NCBI RefSeq assembly: GCF_900113665.1
Contig: NZ_FOQD01000009.1
Span: 1-64,000 of the forward strand
Length of the DNA: 64,000 bases
Direction of reading: 5' to 3'
From: Planctomicrobium piriforme
GTDB lineage: Bacteria; Planctomycetota; Planctomycetia; Planctomycetales; Planctomycetaceae
A program made the translations under genes and the position numbers. Positions within the stretch are counted from its first letter, which is position 1. Every line of letters begins with the position of its first letter. The notes below the pieces were generated by a model. The model made no database searches. It saw only the letters and a program-made list of their open reading frames with translations, and had not been told where the DNA came from. This document shows positions 53,570 through 63,396 of this stretch, piece by piece.

Positions 53570-54763
53570 CTAGGTTTGCCACTCACCGCCACACATCACT
53601 TGGGTGATCTTCCCGTTAAACAGAGACTGTTGAGGATCGGCCAGGCCGGAATCTGTAAGTGAGACGACGCACAGATCGGCACGATTACCGGGGGCAAGTG
53701 TGCCGAGGTCATTCCAGCCGAGCGTATCAGCAGGCAGCGACGTCGCCATTGCGAGCAGATCGGAAGCTGGCAGATCGGGTGCGAGGGAGCTCAGGAGCCG
53801 GAGTTCATTCCACAGGCTGAGATCGGGGTTCGAGGCGCGGCTGTCGGTGCCGACGAGTACGGCAATGCCGAGTTGTTGCATCCGCCGCCAGGGATGCTCG
53901 CCGGACTGCATGGCGGCATGTGTGCGCGGGCAGTAGACGATCGACAACTGCGGATGGGCAGCCAGGAATTTGATTTCTTCTCCATCGAGGAAGTTGCCGT
54001 GTACGACGAGGGCCTGCGGCAACTGTGCGAGACGCTGCAGGTAATGTAGCGGCCGAGTGCCGGGGGGGATCACGCCGGGTCGCCAGAGCCGCATGTTCGT
54101 GAACAGGTCGACAAGCGGACCGGTTGCGTGGGAGAGGAGTTCGAGTTCGGCCGGGGATTCCGCGAGGTGCATCGCGACGGGAACGCGAAATTCCTTTGCC
54201 AGCGAGCAAAGACCTTCGAAGAGATCCGGATGTAGCGAGTACGGGGCATGCGGACTCAATCCGACGTTGTTGACGCCTGCATCTGCGGCTCGCTGTAGAA
54301 AATGTCGGGCGGTCTGCAATTGGGCTGCGACGTTTTCTGCACTAAGGCCGAGAAACTCGCGGTAGAACAGACAGCGCTGCGGCGAACGCAGCGAGTTGTC
54401 GAAGATCCAGTCGGACGTGGCGATCTCGGCGAGAGCAGTGGTTCCAGTACGGAGCGATTCCTGCTGGCCGAGAGACACGCTATGTGCAGTGTCGACGGCA
54501 CGGCCCCGGCGCTCGGCGATGATGTTTTGAATCCACGTCGCGAACTCGCGGCGAGGCTCGATGGGCTCTGCCAGGTCGCTGAACTCGAGATGCGTGTGTG
54601 CGTTGATCAACCCGGGGATGATCGCCGCATTGCCGAGCTGGATGGCGGCGGTGTTCTGGCCGCGTTCCACCGCTGCGATCCGATCGCCTGAAATCGTGAT
54701 GACGGCATCGGGAATGGGAGGACCATCGCCGGGGAACAGCCAACGTGCCTGCAGCCGCATCAC
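53570..54763 (-). CDS. Amidohydrolase (aminofutalosine/SAH deaminase-like)
   Basis: 397 residues of the amidohydrolase superfamily, deaminase branch. Metal ligands: HTHLEFSD (H56, H58), HAPYS near 172, HLAES near 198, and GTDSRASNPDLSLW with the catalytic aspartate. The terminal VMCGGEW strand closes the small beta-sandwich. The branch includes 5-methylthioadenosine/SAH deaminase, aminodeoxyfutalosine deaminase (menaquinone synthesis) and cytosine deaminase. Its start codon overlaps the stop of the upstream PQQ-propeller gene by 4 bp (ATGA), so translation is coupled. Confidence 0.88.
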   Translation of the reverse strand: MMRLQARWLFPGDGPPIPDAVITISGDRIAAVERGQNTAAIQLGNAAIIPGLINAHTHLEFSDLAEPIEPRREFATWIQNIIAERRGRAVDTAHSVSLGQQESLRTGTTALAEIATSDWIFDNSLRSPQRCLFYREFLGLSAENVAAQLQTARHFLQRAADAGVNNVGLSPHAPYSLHPDLFEGLCSLAKEFRVPVAMHLAESPAELELLSHATGPLVDLFTNMRLWRPGVIPPGTRPLHYLQRLAQLPQALVVHGNFLDGEEIKFLAAHPQLSIVYCPRTHAAMQSGEHPWRRMQQLGIAVLVGTDSRASNPDLSLWNELRLLSSLAPDLPASDLLAMATSLPADTLGWNDLGTLAPGNRADLCVVSLTDSGLADPQQSLFNGKITQVMCGGEWQT

Positions 54764-57700
54764 GGCTTTGGCTCCTCGACCGGGGGAGTGGGGGCCGTCT
54801 GTTTTGCGTGCGGAGAAAGTCGCAGCCGTTCGTTATAGGTCCGCAGTTCGATCAGCCGTTGTTCCGGGTCGACATGCAAAAACGAAAAGCCGCCTGACTC
54901 GCTCGGCTGTTCCCAGTCGATGACAGGCACGCCGGTCGCCTTATCGAGACCGACCATCCGCAGTCGGTGAAAATACAGGTCGCCGGTGTGGTCCGACGCG
55001 TCTCCCACCAGCAGCAGTAAAGGATTCTCGCTGAAGTCCTGAATCAGCAATTTGAGCGGCCATTTGGGGGGGACGCGCTGCGTGTCGAGATTCACCTGTC
55101 CGGTCTGCTGCATGCGGGGGGATTCGTAGTTCCACAGTCGTTTTCCGGTGCGATCGAATGCGAAGACCGAGCCGGAAGCGTTGATGCCCCCCATGTTGAT
55201 ATAGGTAGGCTGTGTTTCTGCGTCTTCCACAATCGCGTAGTAGCGATCATCATCCGCCAGCACGCTGACGGGGAGCTTCCCTTCGTTGCGGATGCCGGGG
55301 AGTTTCGCCACCAGGTGCTGCTGTCCCTGCGCGAAGTCGACGACAGAGAAGTCCCCTTCGGTCGAAAGCCAGCACAATGTCTGTGCATCGGGCAAGGCGA
55401 GCCAGGCGCTGACGGGCAGATCGACACGCCAGACAACATCTCCCTGCCGAGTGACGCGCTGCAGGTCGCAGCCGGGGGTATCGGGAGTCTGCCGGGCACG
55501 GCGGCGCAGAATGATAAAGTCATCGCCGACCACGCTGATGGCACGGGCAGCGCGTTCGCTCTGTTCGTCTTCAGTCCCCCGTCGACCGTCGATGGCACTG
55601 AGGAGTTCTCGGTCATTTCGCGAGGAGACGGCAAACCAATCCATGCCGACGGCACTTGCCTGACCGCGATCCGGCGCCCGGGTGACGCGCCAGAGTTCTT
55701 CGCCAGAGACCGGATCGAGGGCGATCCAGTCGCGACAGAGCAAGAGCAATGCCCGTTCGTTACTGGCGACGAGATAACCTGTCTGGTGGCGATTGGCGTG
55801 ATACTGGCGGGTGGTGATGAACTGAGAAATCGGCTGCAGGGTGTAATGCTGATTGGAATGCACCGAGGCAAGGCGGTTGAGCGCCTGCCCGCGAAGCTCG
55901 GGACTCCAGGTCCACTGCACCTGTTGTCCGGCCCAGTCGAGTGCGTGCAGAACTCCGCGATGCACGACGAAGGCATAACCCCCTTGCAGTCGAGCGGCCA
56001 CGCTGGGTTGGTGATCGAGAGAGACCATCGCCCGAAGCGGAAACGAGGCGAGGAACCGGCCAGAGGCGCGATCTTCGATACGGAATCGCTGCAGGTCAGG
56101 GTCGTGCAGGAGACGGAGTGCTTCGAGTGCTTCGAAACCGGATCCGACCGAGTCGACGCTCGTCAGGCCCAGTTCGCTCCCGGAAAGGCCGATGCGTTCC
56201 AGTTGCCAGGCCCCTTGCCACAATCGGGAATTGGAGACTACCGACGGCTGTTCTCCGAGCGACTGGATCCCTTTGGCAGCCGCGTCGTGCGTTTGGGTTT
56301 CATTCGCCAGTTTGTGGTTGGGACTTTGTTGCAGCCGCAGGTAGCAGTTCGCGGCATCGCGCTGCCACCCAAGCTGTGCGAGTTGATCCGCCAGCATGAG
56401 CAACGCTTGCGCGCGAAGTTCGGGGTCGTCACCGCCGGCCACGCGTTGCAGTCGAGTGAGTGCCGCCGACTTGCGACCTGTTTCGAGATCGGACTGGGCG
56501 AGGTTCAGCTCAAGTTGCAGGCCGAGGGGGTGGAAATAAAGGGCACGCGCCCAGCGATCACGTTTGACAGGATCAAGGGAGAAGCGTTGCAGGCGGGCGG
56601 CCGTTTTACCGCCAAACGTCGCTCGTTCGCCATCATCAGGGAGCGACTGGAAGAGTTCATGCAGTCGGCCGCCGGTCCAACTGTCGATGCGGACGATGCG
56701 ATCGCCGTCTTCGACCCGCAAATCTGGCGGAGACGAGACGAAAATGTCGAGATAGACATTTAATGCGCTGGAATAATCTCCCTGTGCAAGCAGGTTGTCG
56801 GCGAGGAGTCGCTGATATTCCGGCAGGCGGTCGAGTTCGGTCGCGATCTGATGCAGCTGTGCGAGCGTGGCGTCGTGTTGCTCTGAGTCGTTTGCCCGTA
56901 ACCGCTGGGACAGACCTTGCCAGCGGAGCAGGGCGATCTCACGCACGATCGCCGGAGGCAGTTCGCCAGGTTGCTCTACCGCACTCAGCGCTGTGAGCGC
57001 GGCGTCGTGCTGGTTGTTGGCAAGCAGCACCTGTGCCGAGCTGATTCCTTGTCTGGCAATGGCGAGAGGATCGGCATCAGGAATCGATTGCGACGCTTCG
57101 ACCGGAAACACACCGACATGTTCGTACGTCAGCGAGACGAGGGCTGCTTGATCGAGATGCAGGTTGCCGAGCGTGAGTTGAGGATCGACGAGGATCGCCC
57201 GTTGATCGATGGCAGCGGTTTTCAAATCGATTCGCAGCAGCGACTTGCCGTCGACGGGGATCAGCATTTTGTCGTTGACGATGAGGGCACGACCGCAGGG
57301 AGGCTCAGGCAGCGCCACGGTCCAGAGCGTTTCGCCATGACCGGAGATGTTGCGGGCGGTCACCGCGCCGCTGCCGACGAGAAGTGCCTGATCGTTCCAG
57401 ATGCCAGCCAGGTACAGGCCGGTGCCGCTCGAACGTTCCCCTTTGGATTGTTCCCACAACGTTTTGCCGGTGAGCAGGTCCAGGCAGTAGACCATCGGCT
57501 GCGTCATCCCGAATTCGTCGGGCATCTCAGGCGGAGTGAAAATGACCCGGCCGCGGGTGACCATCGGAATCGCGCAGTGCCACCGCCGATTGAGTTCCTG
57601 CATCGTCTGCACGGAATAACCGCCGCGAAACTGGCGATGCTGATCGAGCCGGGGAGCGAACCGTGCCGTCCAGAGCAGCCGATGCGACGACTGGTCGATC

Positions 57701-59346
57701 GCGGTCAGCCAACCGCAGGTGGTCGGACAGAGAATCACCCCTTCGGCCAGCACCGGACGGCAGGGCCAGTAACGTCGGACGGTATCTTCTCCAATGGGAC
57801 GACCGGGGGCTGCCAGCGGCTGCGACCAGCGTTCTTCACCGGTTCGCGCCGAGAGACAGATCAGCGAGACTTCGCCGCCGGACTCGCCGATCACATACAG
57901 GTCCGCACCGTCCGGCGTGGGAGGTCCAAAGAAGTAAGTGCCGGCCAGGGGGCGCGAGAACGGGTCTTCAATCTGTTTGCCGCCTGCCCGCCAGAGTTCG
58001 CGACCTGTTTCGAGGTCATAGGCGGCGAGTTCGTTGGTCGCCCAGGGAGAGTCCCGTTCTTCCCCTTCCTCGGAGTGCTGCCAGAGCTGAATGGGAGACA
58101 TCATGACCGCTTCACCAGTCGACTCGACGGCAAACAGCCGCAGGCCGTCGCTGCTGAGTCCGCCATAGACGTCATCGCGGTAAACGAGACTCGTCAATTG
58201 ATGGTGTTCGAACAGGGTCTCGCGGTAGTAGAGCTGCTGGTCGACATCGAGATCGTTCTCATTCCGCGGTCGGGTGACGAGTTCTTCCGGGCTGTCTTGC
58301 ATCCGGCGGTCCCAGAGCATGCGACCGGTGGCCAGGTCTCGCACCTGAAGTCCGCGGAGTGAACGAAAAATCAGCTTTCCGTTCACAATCAACGGCTGAA
58401 TGGTGGGGATCAGGACTCGTCCTTGTTCGCCGAGGTCTTCCGCCAGATCGTGAAGTTGCGTTTGAACGCTATGGCGTTCGATTAACGGCTGTGACCAGCG
58501 GGGAGAGAGGACGGGATCGGGATCGTGTGCCGCGGCGAGTGCTTTGGGAAATGTCTGAAACGGGCTGACTTGTTGCTCGGGAGCCGATGGTGGAACGGGG
58601 ATGGTGCGGATCTGGTTGTTCAGGCTTTCGTCCTGCAGCGTCGCGGCGATCTGCAGGGCGTCATCGGTGCGGCCAGCTCGGGCGAGGGCGAGGGCGGCGG
58701 AGCGCTGCAGCGACTTCACGTCTTCCGGCGCGGCGGTGGCGGCGAGCCGTTGCCAGGCGGCGGCCGCGCGGCCGAACTGAGCCTGATCTTCCCAGAGCTG
58801 CGCCAGCTTCTGCAATGCGGTGCGGCCGGCTGGGGTCTGGAAGTAACGGGCGGCAGCATGCAGGAGGAGTTCTTCGTTCTGTTCCTGCAACGCCTGTTGA
58901 AGTAGTCGATCGGCGACGGGCGAATACTTATTCAGATAGTTCCGCAGGCCGTCAGGCGGCAACGCGCCGAGAGCGCGGTCGACTTCCATCTGCAGGGAGT
59001 GAAATTCGCGAGTCGGAGAGAAGGTAAAAGCATCGGTCTCTTCTTCCAGCAGAAACTGGAGTACTTCAATCGCGTCGTGCCAGCGGGATTGCTGAATCAG
59101 ATCCTGTGCCTGATGCAGCCGACGGTTGTCTTCAGGTCGCTGGATCGGGCGGATGTCGAGCTGGTCGCGGCCTGTCTTCTCTCGTTCCAGTTCTTCACCG
59201 GTTTCACGGATTCCGCGGTCGATGCTGCGGAAGAGTTCGCCGAGGGGATTCTTCCCCTTCCCTTGGGCGGACAGCTGGGATGCAGAAAGACAAACGGCGA
59301 GCATGGCCAGCAGAGCAGGCAGCCGGGGAAACGATTGCAACACCAT
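54760..59346 (-). CDS. Giant exported PQQ-like beta-propeller/TPR protein
   Basis: About 1528 residues from the ATG at 59346, which directly begins a signal peptide (MVLQSFPRLPALLAMLAVCLS to QLSAQ); an ATG 57 bp upstream (59403) is possible. A TPR-like helical region (about 60-230) is followed by PQQ-binding-like propeller blades recognisable by YDLETGRELWR, LSARTGEERWSQP, and LDLLTGKTLWEQ (about 380-700), a second helical TPR region (about 760-1020), and more propeller blades (LDPVSGEELWRV, FDRTGKRLWNYE) near the end. This is probably a periplasmic or cell-surface scaffold; the catalytic PQQ residues are not evident. It is coupled to the amidohydrolase gene by a 4-bp overlap. Confidence 0.9.
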   Translation of the reverse strand: MVLQSFPRLPALLAMLAVCLSASQLSAQGKGKNPLGELFRSIDRGIRETGEELEREKTGRDQLDIRPIQRPEDNRRLHQAQDLIQQSRWHDAIEVLQFLLEEETDAFTFSPTREFHSLQMEVDRALGALPPDGLRNYLNKYSPVADRLLQQALQEQNEELLLHAAARYFQTPAGRTALQKLAQLWEDQAQFGRAAAAWQRLAATAAPEDVKSLQRSAALALARAGRTDDALQIAATLQDESLNNQIRTIPVPPSAPEQQVSPFQTFPKALAAAHDPDPVLSPRWSQPLIERHSVQTQLHDLAEDLGEQGRVLIPTIQPLIVNGKLIFRSLRGLQVRDLATGRMLWDRRMQDSPEELVTRPRNENDLDVDQQLYYRETLFEHHQLTSLVYRDDVYGGLSSDGLRLFAVESTGEAVMMSPIQLWQHSEEGEERDSPWATNELAAYDLETGRELWRAGGKQIEDPFSRPLAGTYFFGPPTPDGADLYVIGESGGEVSLICLSARTGEERWSQPLAAPGRPIGEDTVRRYWPCRPVLAEGVILCPTTCGWLTAIDQSSHRLLWTARFAPRLDQHRQFRGGYSVQTMQELNRRWHCAIPMVTRGRVIFTPPEMPDEFGMTQPMVYCLDLLTGKTLWEQSKGERSSGTGLYLAGIWNDQALLVGSGAVTARNISGHGETLWTVALPEPPCGRALIVNDKMLIPVDGKSLLRIDLKTAAIDQRAILVDPQLTLGNLHLDQAALVSLTYEHVGVFPVEASQSIPDADPLAIARQGISSAQVLLANNQHDAALTALSAVEQPGELPPAIVREIALLRWQGLSQRLRANDSEQHDATLAQLHQIATELDRLPEYQRLLADNLLAQGDYSSALNVYLDIFVSSPPDLRVEDGDRIVRIDSWTGGRLHELFQSLPDDGERATFGGKTAARLQRFSLDPVKRDRWARALYFHPLGLQLELNLAQSDLETGRKSAALTRLQRVAGGDDPELRAQALLMLADQLAQLGWQRDAANCYLRLQQSPNHKLANETQTHDAAAKGIQSLGEQPSVVSNSRLWQGAWQLERIGLSGSELGLTSVDSVGSGFEALEALRLLHDPDLQRFRIEDRASGRFLASFPLRAMVSLDHQPSVAARLQGGYAFVVHRGVLHALDWAGQQVQWTWSPELRGQALNRLASVHSNQHYTLQPISQFITTRQYHANRHQTGYLVASNERALLLLCRDWIALDPVSGEELWRVTRAPDRGQASAVGMDWFAVSSRNDRELLSAIDGRRGTEDEQSERAARAISVVGDDFIILRRRARQTPDTPGCDLQRVTRQGDVVWRVDLPVSAWLALPDAQTLCWLSTEGDFSVVDFAQGQQHLVAKLPGIRNEGKLPVSVLADDDRYYAIVEDAETQPTYINMGGINASGSVFAFDRTGKRLWNYESPRMQQTGQVNLDTQRVPPKWPLKLLIQDFSENPLLLLVGDASDHTGDLYFHRLRMVGLDKATGVPVIDWEQPSESGGFSFLHVDPEQRLIELRTYNERLRLSPHAKQTAPTPPVEEPKP

Positions 59347-59414
59347 AAGTCCGCTCGCGCCGGAGTTCTGTCGAAAAACCGCTCTCAGTGATTCCAGGTT
59401 CATCGTAATGGAGG

Positions 59415-59486
59415 CAAGGGGATAGGGATGAGGGGAAAGGGGATAGTTTGGAAAACCAGGTTTCCCCTATTCCCTTTTTCTCCTTC
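59415..59486. repeat. GGGGATAGGGG-type inverted repeat
   Basis: AAGGGGATAGGGATGAGGGG and AAAGGGGATAG are mirrored by CCCCTATTCCCTTTTTCTCC. It lies between the MFS transporter gene and the PQQ-propeller gene and runs into a T-rich stretch on the plus strand. On the minus strand it would form a hairpin behind the MFS gene. Confidence 0.55.
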
Positions 59487-59593
59487 GGCCATGCCGTCAA
59501 CCTGAAACCCTTGATTCACAACGATTGTCGCTCGGTACGCCTGTCAGGTCAAAGTGGATCGGGGAATTCTGGCAGTCCAAGCGATGTCGAACG

Positions 59594-60763
59594 TCAGGCA
59601 GGGGTGCTGTCCGGGGCAGGTTCGGGACGCGACTGCGCGAGGGGGGCCATGAGAATCGTCAGGACGCTGGCGGCGAAGAGCATCGAGAGGGCGGTGGGGA
59701 GATTCCAAACCTCGGCGACCGCGCCAATGACCGGGGGACCGATCAGAAAGCCGAAGTAGCCCAGCAGGCTGACAGAGGCGACGCCTGCCCCAGGGTCGAT
59801 GCCAGGCGAGTTGCCAGCCGCGCTGAACACAATCGGGACCACCGTCGCAAAACCGCCCCCGATGCACAAAAAGCCGACGAGCGCCCATTCAAACGACTCG
59901 GACATGAGTAGAGTCGCCAGTCCGGCCATCGAGAGCAGCCCGCTGAATCGCAGTTGGTTCAGAGGACCGAGTCGCTGAATCATCGAGTCTCCCAGGACTC
60001 GACCGACCGCCATCGAGACTGAAAAGACGGCATACCCTGCGGGGGCGAGACCTTCGCGAATTCCCAGCACCTGTTGCAGGTAGACGGTACTCCAGTCTCC
60101 CATCGCCCCTTCGCCGACCATCACGCAGAAAGCCACGATTCCCAAGCCGATAATGCGTCGGGTGGGCCGCTGCCAGGCGGCAGCAGGTCCGGCGTCGCTG
60201 ATGACCTTGAGAAACCGCGGTGAGATCAGCAAACCCAGTACAGAGAAGAAAATGGCAACCGCCAGAAAGTGCGCTGGCACGTTCCAACTGTTGTACGCAA
60301 AGACTCCCCCGGCCGTGGCGCCCAGCAACGCGCCGGCGCTCCACAACGCATGAAACGACGACATGATCGGGCGATGGTAACGGCGTTCGACCTCGATCGC
60401 CTGAGCATTCATGGCGACGTCGAGCGCTCCATGCGTGAGTCCAAACAAAAACAAAAGCACAAAGAAACCTGGCAGCCCAGGCACCCAGCCCAGGCCGAGA
60501 AAGCTCGCCAGAAACCCGGTCAGACACCAGCGGCAAACGCGGTCGCTGCCGTAGCGGGCACACAGCCGGCCGGTGACCGGCATGCCGACCAGAGCCCCCA
60601 GCGCCAGCGAACCGAAGACGATTCCCAACTGCCAGTTGGCGAGGGAGCGTTGCAACTGGACGGCAGGAATCCGCGCTGCCCAATTGGCAAACACCACGCC
60701 GTTCAGCAGAAAAAGAGTTCCAATCGCCCAGCGTGCTGAGACAGGGCGCTCAAGAGCAGACAT
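59594..60763 (-). CDS. MFS transporter
   Basis: 389 residues from the ATG at 60763 (MSALERPVSARWAIGTLFLLNG), preferred because the upstream 9 residues are polar. About 12 hydrophobic segments can be followed. Motif A-like GMPVTGRLCARYGSDRV lies between segments 2 and 3, and the second half repeats the pattern (VGRVLGDSMIQRLG). The FANWAARIPAVQ start resembles the YbjJ/fucose-permease-like subgroup. Substrate unknown. A TATAAT hexamer on the minus strand (60901-60896), without a clear -35, lies about 130 bp upstream. Confidence 0.92.
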   Translation of the reverse strand: MSALERPVSARWAIGTLFLLNGVVFANWAARIPAVQLQRSLANWQLGIVFGSLALGALVGMPVTGRLCARYGSDRVCRWCLTGFLASFLGLGWVPGLPGFFVLLFLFGLTHGALDVAMNAQAIEVERRYHRPIMSSFHALWSAGALLGATAGGVFAYNSWNVPAHFLAVAIFFSVLGLLISPRFLKVISDAGPAAAWQRPTRRIIGLGIVAFCVMVGEGAMGDWSTVYLQQVLGIREGLAPAGYAVFSVSMAVGRVLGDSMIQRLGPLNQLRFSGLLSMAGLATLLMSESFEWALVGFLCIGGGFATVVPIVFSAAGNSPGIDPGAGVASVSLLGYFGFLIGPPVIGAVAEVWNLPTALSMLFAASVLTILMAPLAQSRPEPAPDSTPA

Positions 60764-60792
60764 GCAGTCGTTCCGTGACCTGAAAGACAATC

Positions 60793-60882
60793 GTCAGTAG
60801 TTGTCAGTTTTCAGTGGTCAGTTTTCAGTCAATAGCTGCTTGAAAGGTTTCTGACTGGCAACAGAAAACTGTTTACTGAGAA
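60793..60882. repeat. Intergenic GTCAGTTTTCAGT-type inverted repeat
   Basis: GTCAGTTTTCAGTGGTCAG and TTTTCAGTCAATAG on the left are partly complementary to CTGACTGGCAACAGAAAACT and TTTACTGAGAAC on the right. It sits upstream of the MFS gene and about 95 bp behind the symporter stop. Confidence 0.55.
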
Positions 60883-60976
60883 CGACCAAATCCGGATTAT
60901 AGGGGCTGCCGTCAATTGCGAGAGGATTTCGTGACAAATCCTCGTCTGGAACTGCCATCTGCTCTGTCGAACGGCG

Positions 60977-62920
60977 TTAAACGGTTTCCCGTTTTCTGGT
61001 CAGCAGCGAGACCACGATCAACACCAGGAACCCAAGCGGAATCGTCACGACGCCGGGCTGGCTGAACGGGACAATCGCATTTGCCGGGTCGATGCCGTAG
61101 ACGCTTTTGTAGGTGTCCTGGCTGAGGAGAATCCACCCGAGGGACGAAGTCATGCCGACGACGACAGCGGCGATGACGCCCTCTTTCGTGGTTCCTTTCC
61201 AGAAGAGCATCATCACCAGCGAGGGAAGATTCGCCGAGGCCGCGACGCTGAACGCCCAGCCCACCAGATAGGCAACGTTCAGTTTCTCGAAGATGATCCC
61301 CAGTACGATGGCAATGGCCCCGATGATGACCGACGCGAATTTGGCGATTCGCACCTGTTCGAAGTCGTTCAGCTTGAAGCCGCAGACGGTAATCAGAAGA
61401 TCATGCGTCACCGCACCGCTGGACGCCAGAATCAACCCGCTGACCGTGCCCAGCACCGTCGTAAAGGCAATCGCCGAGATGATCGCGAAGAGCCATTCAT
61501 TCATGCTCTTGGCGAGCAGTGGGGCAGCCATGTTGGAATCGGTGACGTCCAGCGCTCCGCTCACCATCGCGCCCAGGCCGAGATAGAGGGTGAGCACATA
61601 GAAGAAGCCGATGGCGGCGATGCCGACAATCGTGCTTTTCCGGGCACTGATTTCGTCTTTCACCGTGTAATAGCGAATCAGGATGTGCGGGAGCGACGCC
61701 GTGCCGCAGAACAGGGCGAGCATCAGCGAGATAAAGTTGATTTTGTCAAACCACTTGTCGCTGTGAATTCCCTTGAAGGTGGGGTGATTGCCAGGCAGCA
61801 GGAGCTTCGCGCCTGAGGTTGGCTGCTGATAGAAGACGGTGGTCTGGCTCCCGTCGCTCTCCTTGACCAGTTCGCTCGGCCAGCGAATCACTTCGGAACC
61901 TTGGAGCTTTTGGAGATAAGACAACGGATTCAACGGTCCGGTCTCGGTCTGTCCGTCCGGCAGCTTGCTTAGATAACCGACCGGATGCAGTTCCGGCTCG
62001 CCCCGTTTCGTCCCCTTCGGCAGGCCGTTGACCAGCACTTTGCCGTCGGCCGTTTTCGTCAATGTCTGGGCCTCACGGAGCAGAATTTGTCCGTCCGCCT
62101 GGCGTTCGATTCTCCAGGTGAGAATCTGACCGGTTTTGGCATCTTCCGTACGGTAGTAATCGAGATCCCCCCACGCGGAATCGAGCGTCAGCAACGTGAG
62201 GTTGCCCATGTGTTTCTCGATCCAGGCAGGTTCGCCCAGATCTTCTTCCGCAACTGGACCGATCGTGCGGAACTTGTGGCCGTCGATGCCCCCCTCGCGG
62301 ACCACGAGCCCTTGATTGAGGATCATGCAGGTGAGAATCAGACTGAAGAAGACGAGCAATGCCCCCTTCAGAAACTGGACCCAGGTGGTGGAGACCATGC
62401 CGGCGGAAACGACGATGACAATCACCGTCGCCCCAACGAGAGCGACCCCTTGCCAGTGACTCAGCCCCAGCAACGGCTGCACCAGCACGCCGGCGCCGAC
62501 CATCTGCGGAATCAGATAAAACAAGCTGACGACCAGCGTGCTGATTCCCACGGCCAGCTTGATGCCGCGGGACTGGAATTTCGCATCGAGGGCGTCGGCG
62601 AACGTGAACTTTCCGAGGCGCTTGAGCGGTTCCGCCACCACAAACAGGGCGACAATCCAGCCGGCCAGGTATCCGATGGAATATAGGAAGCCGTCGTACC
62701 CGTAGAAGGCGATCATTCCGCAAATGCCGAGGAACGACGCGGCGGACAGGTAGTCGCCGGCAAAGGCGACTCCGTTAATGAACCACGGAATCTGTCCGTG
62801 GGCGGCAAAGTACCCCTGCGAGGATTTCGCACGGCTACCGAGGTAGAAGCTGAGCCCCATCGTCGCGCCGACGAAGAGCAGGAAGATGACGACCGCAATC
62901 AGGCTGGGCTGGTAAATCAT
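60977..62920 (-). CDS. ActP-like sodium:solute symporter with large insertion
   Basis: 647 residues from the ATG at 62920, which overlaps the DUF485 stop (ATGA); the open frame extends upstream only as a shadow. It is an SSS-family symporter with FAGDYLSAASFLGICG and the conserved GIKLAVGISTLVVSL segment, and the C-terminal half has LPHILIRYYTVKDEISARKS as in ActP acetate permeases. Between two membrane segments (about residues 210-385) lies a ~175-residue hydrophilic insertion (EGGIDGHKF to GIHSDKWF) that normal ActP lacks. It would import acetate or another short carboxylate with Na+. Confidence 0.92.
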   Translation of the reverse strand: MIYQPSLIAVVIFLLFVGATMGLSFYLGSRAKSSQGYFAAHGQIPWFINGVAFAGDYLSAASFLGICGMIAFYGYDGFLYSIGYLAGWIVALFVVAEPLKRLGKFTFADALDAKFQSRGIKLAVGISTLVVSLFYLIPQMVGAGVLVQPLLGLSHWQGVALVGATVIVIVVSAGMVSTTWVQFLKGALLVFFSLILTCMILNQGLVVREGGIDGHKFRTIGPVAEEDLGEPAWIEKHMGNLTLLTLDSAWGDLDYYRTEDAKTGQILTWRIERQADGQILLREAQTLTKTADGKVLVNGLPKGTKRGEPELHPVGYLSKLPDGQTETGPLNPLSYLQKLQGSEVIRWPSELVKESDGSQTTVFYQQPTSGAKLLLPGNHPTFKGIHSDKWFDKINFISLMLALFCGTASLPHILIRYYTVKDEISARKSTIVGIAAIGFFYVLTLYLGLGAMVSGALDVTDSNMAAPLLAKSMNEWLFAIISAIAFTTVLGTVSGLILASSGAVTHDLLITVCGFKLNDFEQVRIAKFASVIIGAIAIVLGIIFEKLNVAYLVGWAFSVAASANLPSLVMMLFWKGTTKEGVIAAVVVGMTSSLGWILLSQDTYKSVYGIDPANAIVPFSQPGVVTIPLGFLVLIVVSLLTRKRETV

Positions 62921-63150
62921 GGCTGGCCGCTCCGACGATCGCCGCTGGCAAAGCAGAGCGCTCCGTAGAGCAGGGAGAGCACCAAAGCGACAATAATCAG
63001 GGCGAAGCCGTAAAGAATGGCCAGATTCACATTCGGAATCGGCGTCTGGGCCATGGTCTCCGGAGAAAAGGCATTCAGTCCGACAAATCCGGCGTAAAAC
63101 ACCAGATAAATTGCGAACAACACCAGCCCGATCCGCGCATTTCTCGACAT
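62917..63150 (-). CDS. DUF485 membrane protein
   Basis: 77 residues with two transmembrane segments (about 7-27 and 44-67), the DUF485 family (YjcH-like), which regularly precedes actP-type symporters and is presumably a small partner or assembly factor. The G/C-rich GGGGGGC ahead of the start may serve as ribosome-binding site. Its stop overlaps the symporter start by 4 bp, so the two are translated together. Confidence 0.92.
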   Translation of the reverse strand: MSRNARIGLVLFAIYLVFYAGFVGLNAFSPETMAQTPIPNVNLAILYGFALIIVALVLSLLYGALCFASGDRRSGQP

Positions 63151-63209
63151 GAGCCCCCCGCCCCGTTGCCTGAAGTCGCGCTGAAGATACTGGCAAGCGC
63201 GGTGCAGAG

Positions 63210-63300
63210 TCTAGTGTTGAGAGTTGATCGCTGAGTGTTGAGAGTGGAGGGAGCGACAAAGTGCTGCCAGCTCTTCCCAATTCACTGTCGACCCTCACTG
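63210..63300. repeat. Family D GAGTGTTGAG-type repeat
   Basis: TAGTGTTGAGAGTTGATCGC, TGAGTGTTGAGAGTGGAGGG and, on the other side, TCACTGTCGACCCTCACTG lie in the divergent gap between the DUF485 and MoxR genes. It may affect the divergent promoters. Confidence 0.5.
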
Positions 63301-63396
63301 TTCGGTCACTCCCTCTTGGCGGATTGTCCGGCGACACCTTACGATGGGGGGGCGGCGGCCATCCCGTCGCGGACCAGCACAGCCAAGGATCACGCG

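Noticed and set aside
56917..58362. Open frame of 481 codons on the plus strand
   Set aside because: It is antisense to the PQQ-propeller gene, with no signal peptide or domain.
62921..63337. Upstream extension of the ActP-like symporter frame
   Set aside because: It overlaps the DUF485 gene in another frame, and the symporter has a clean ATGA-coupled start at 62920.
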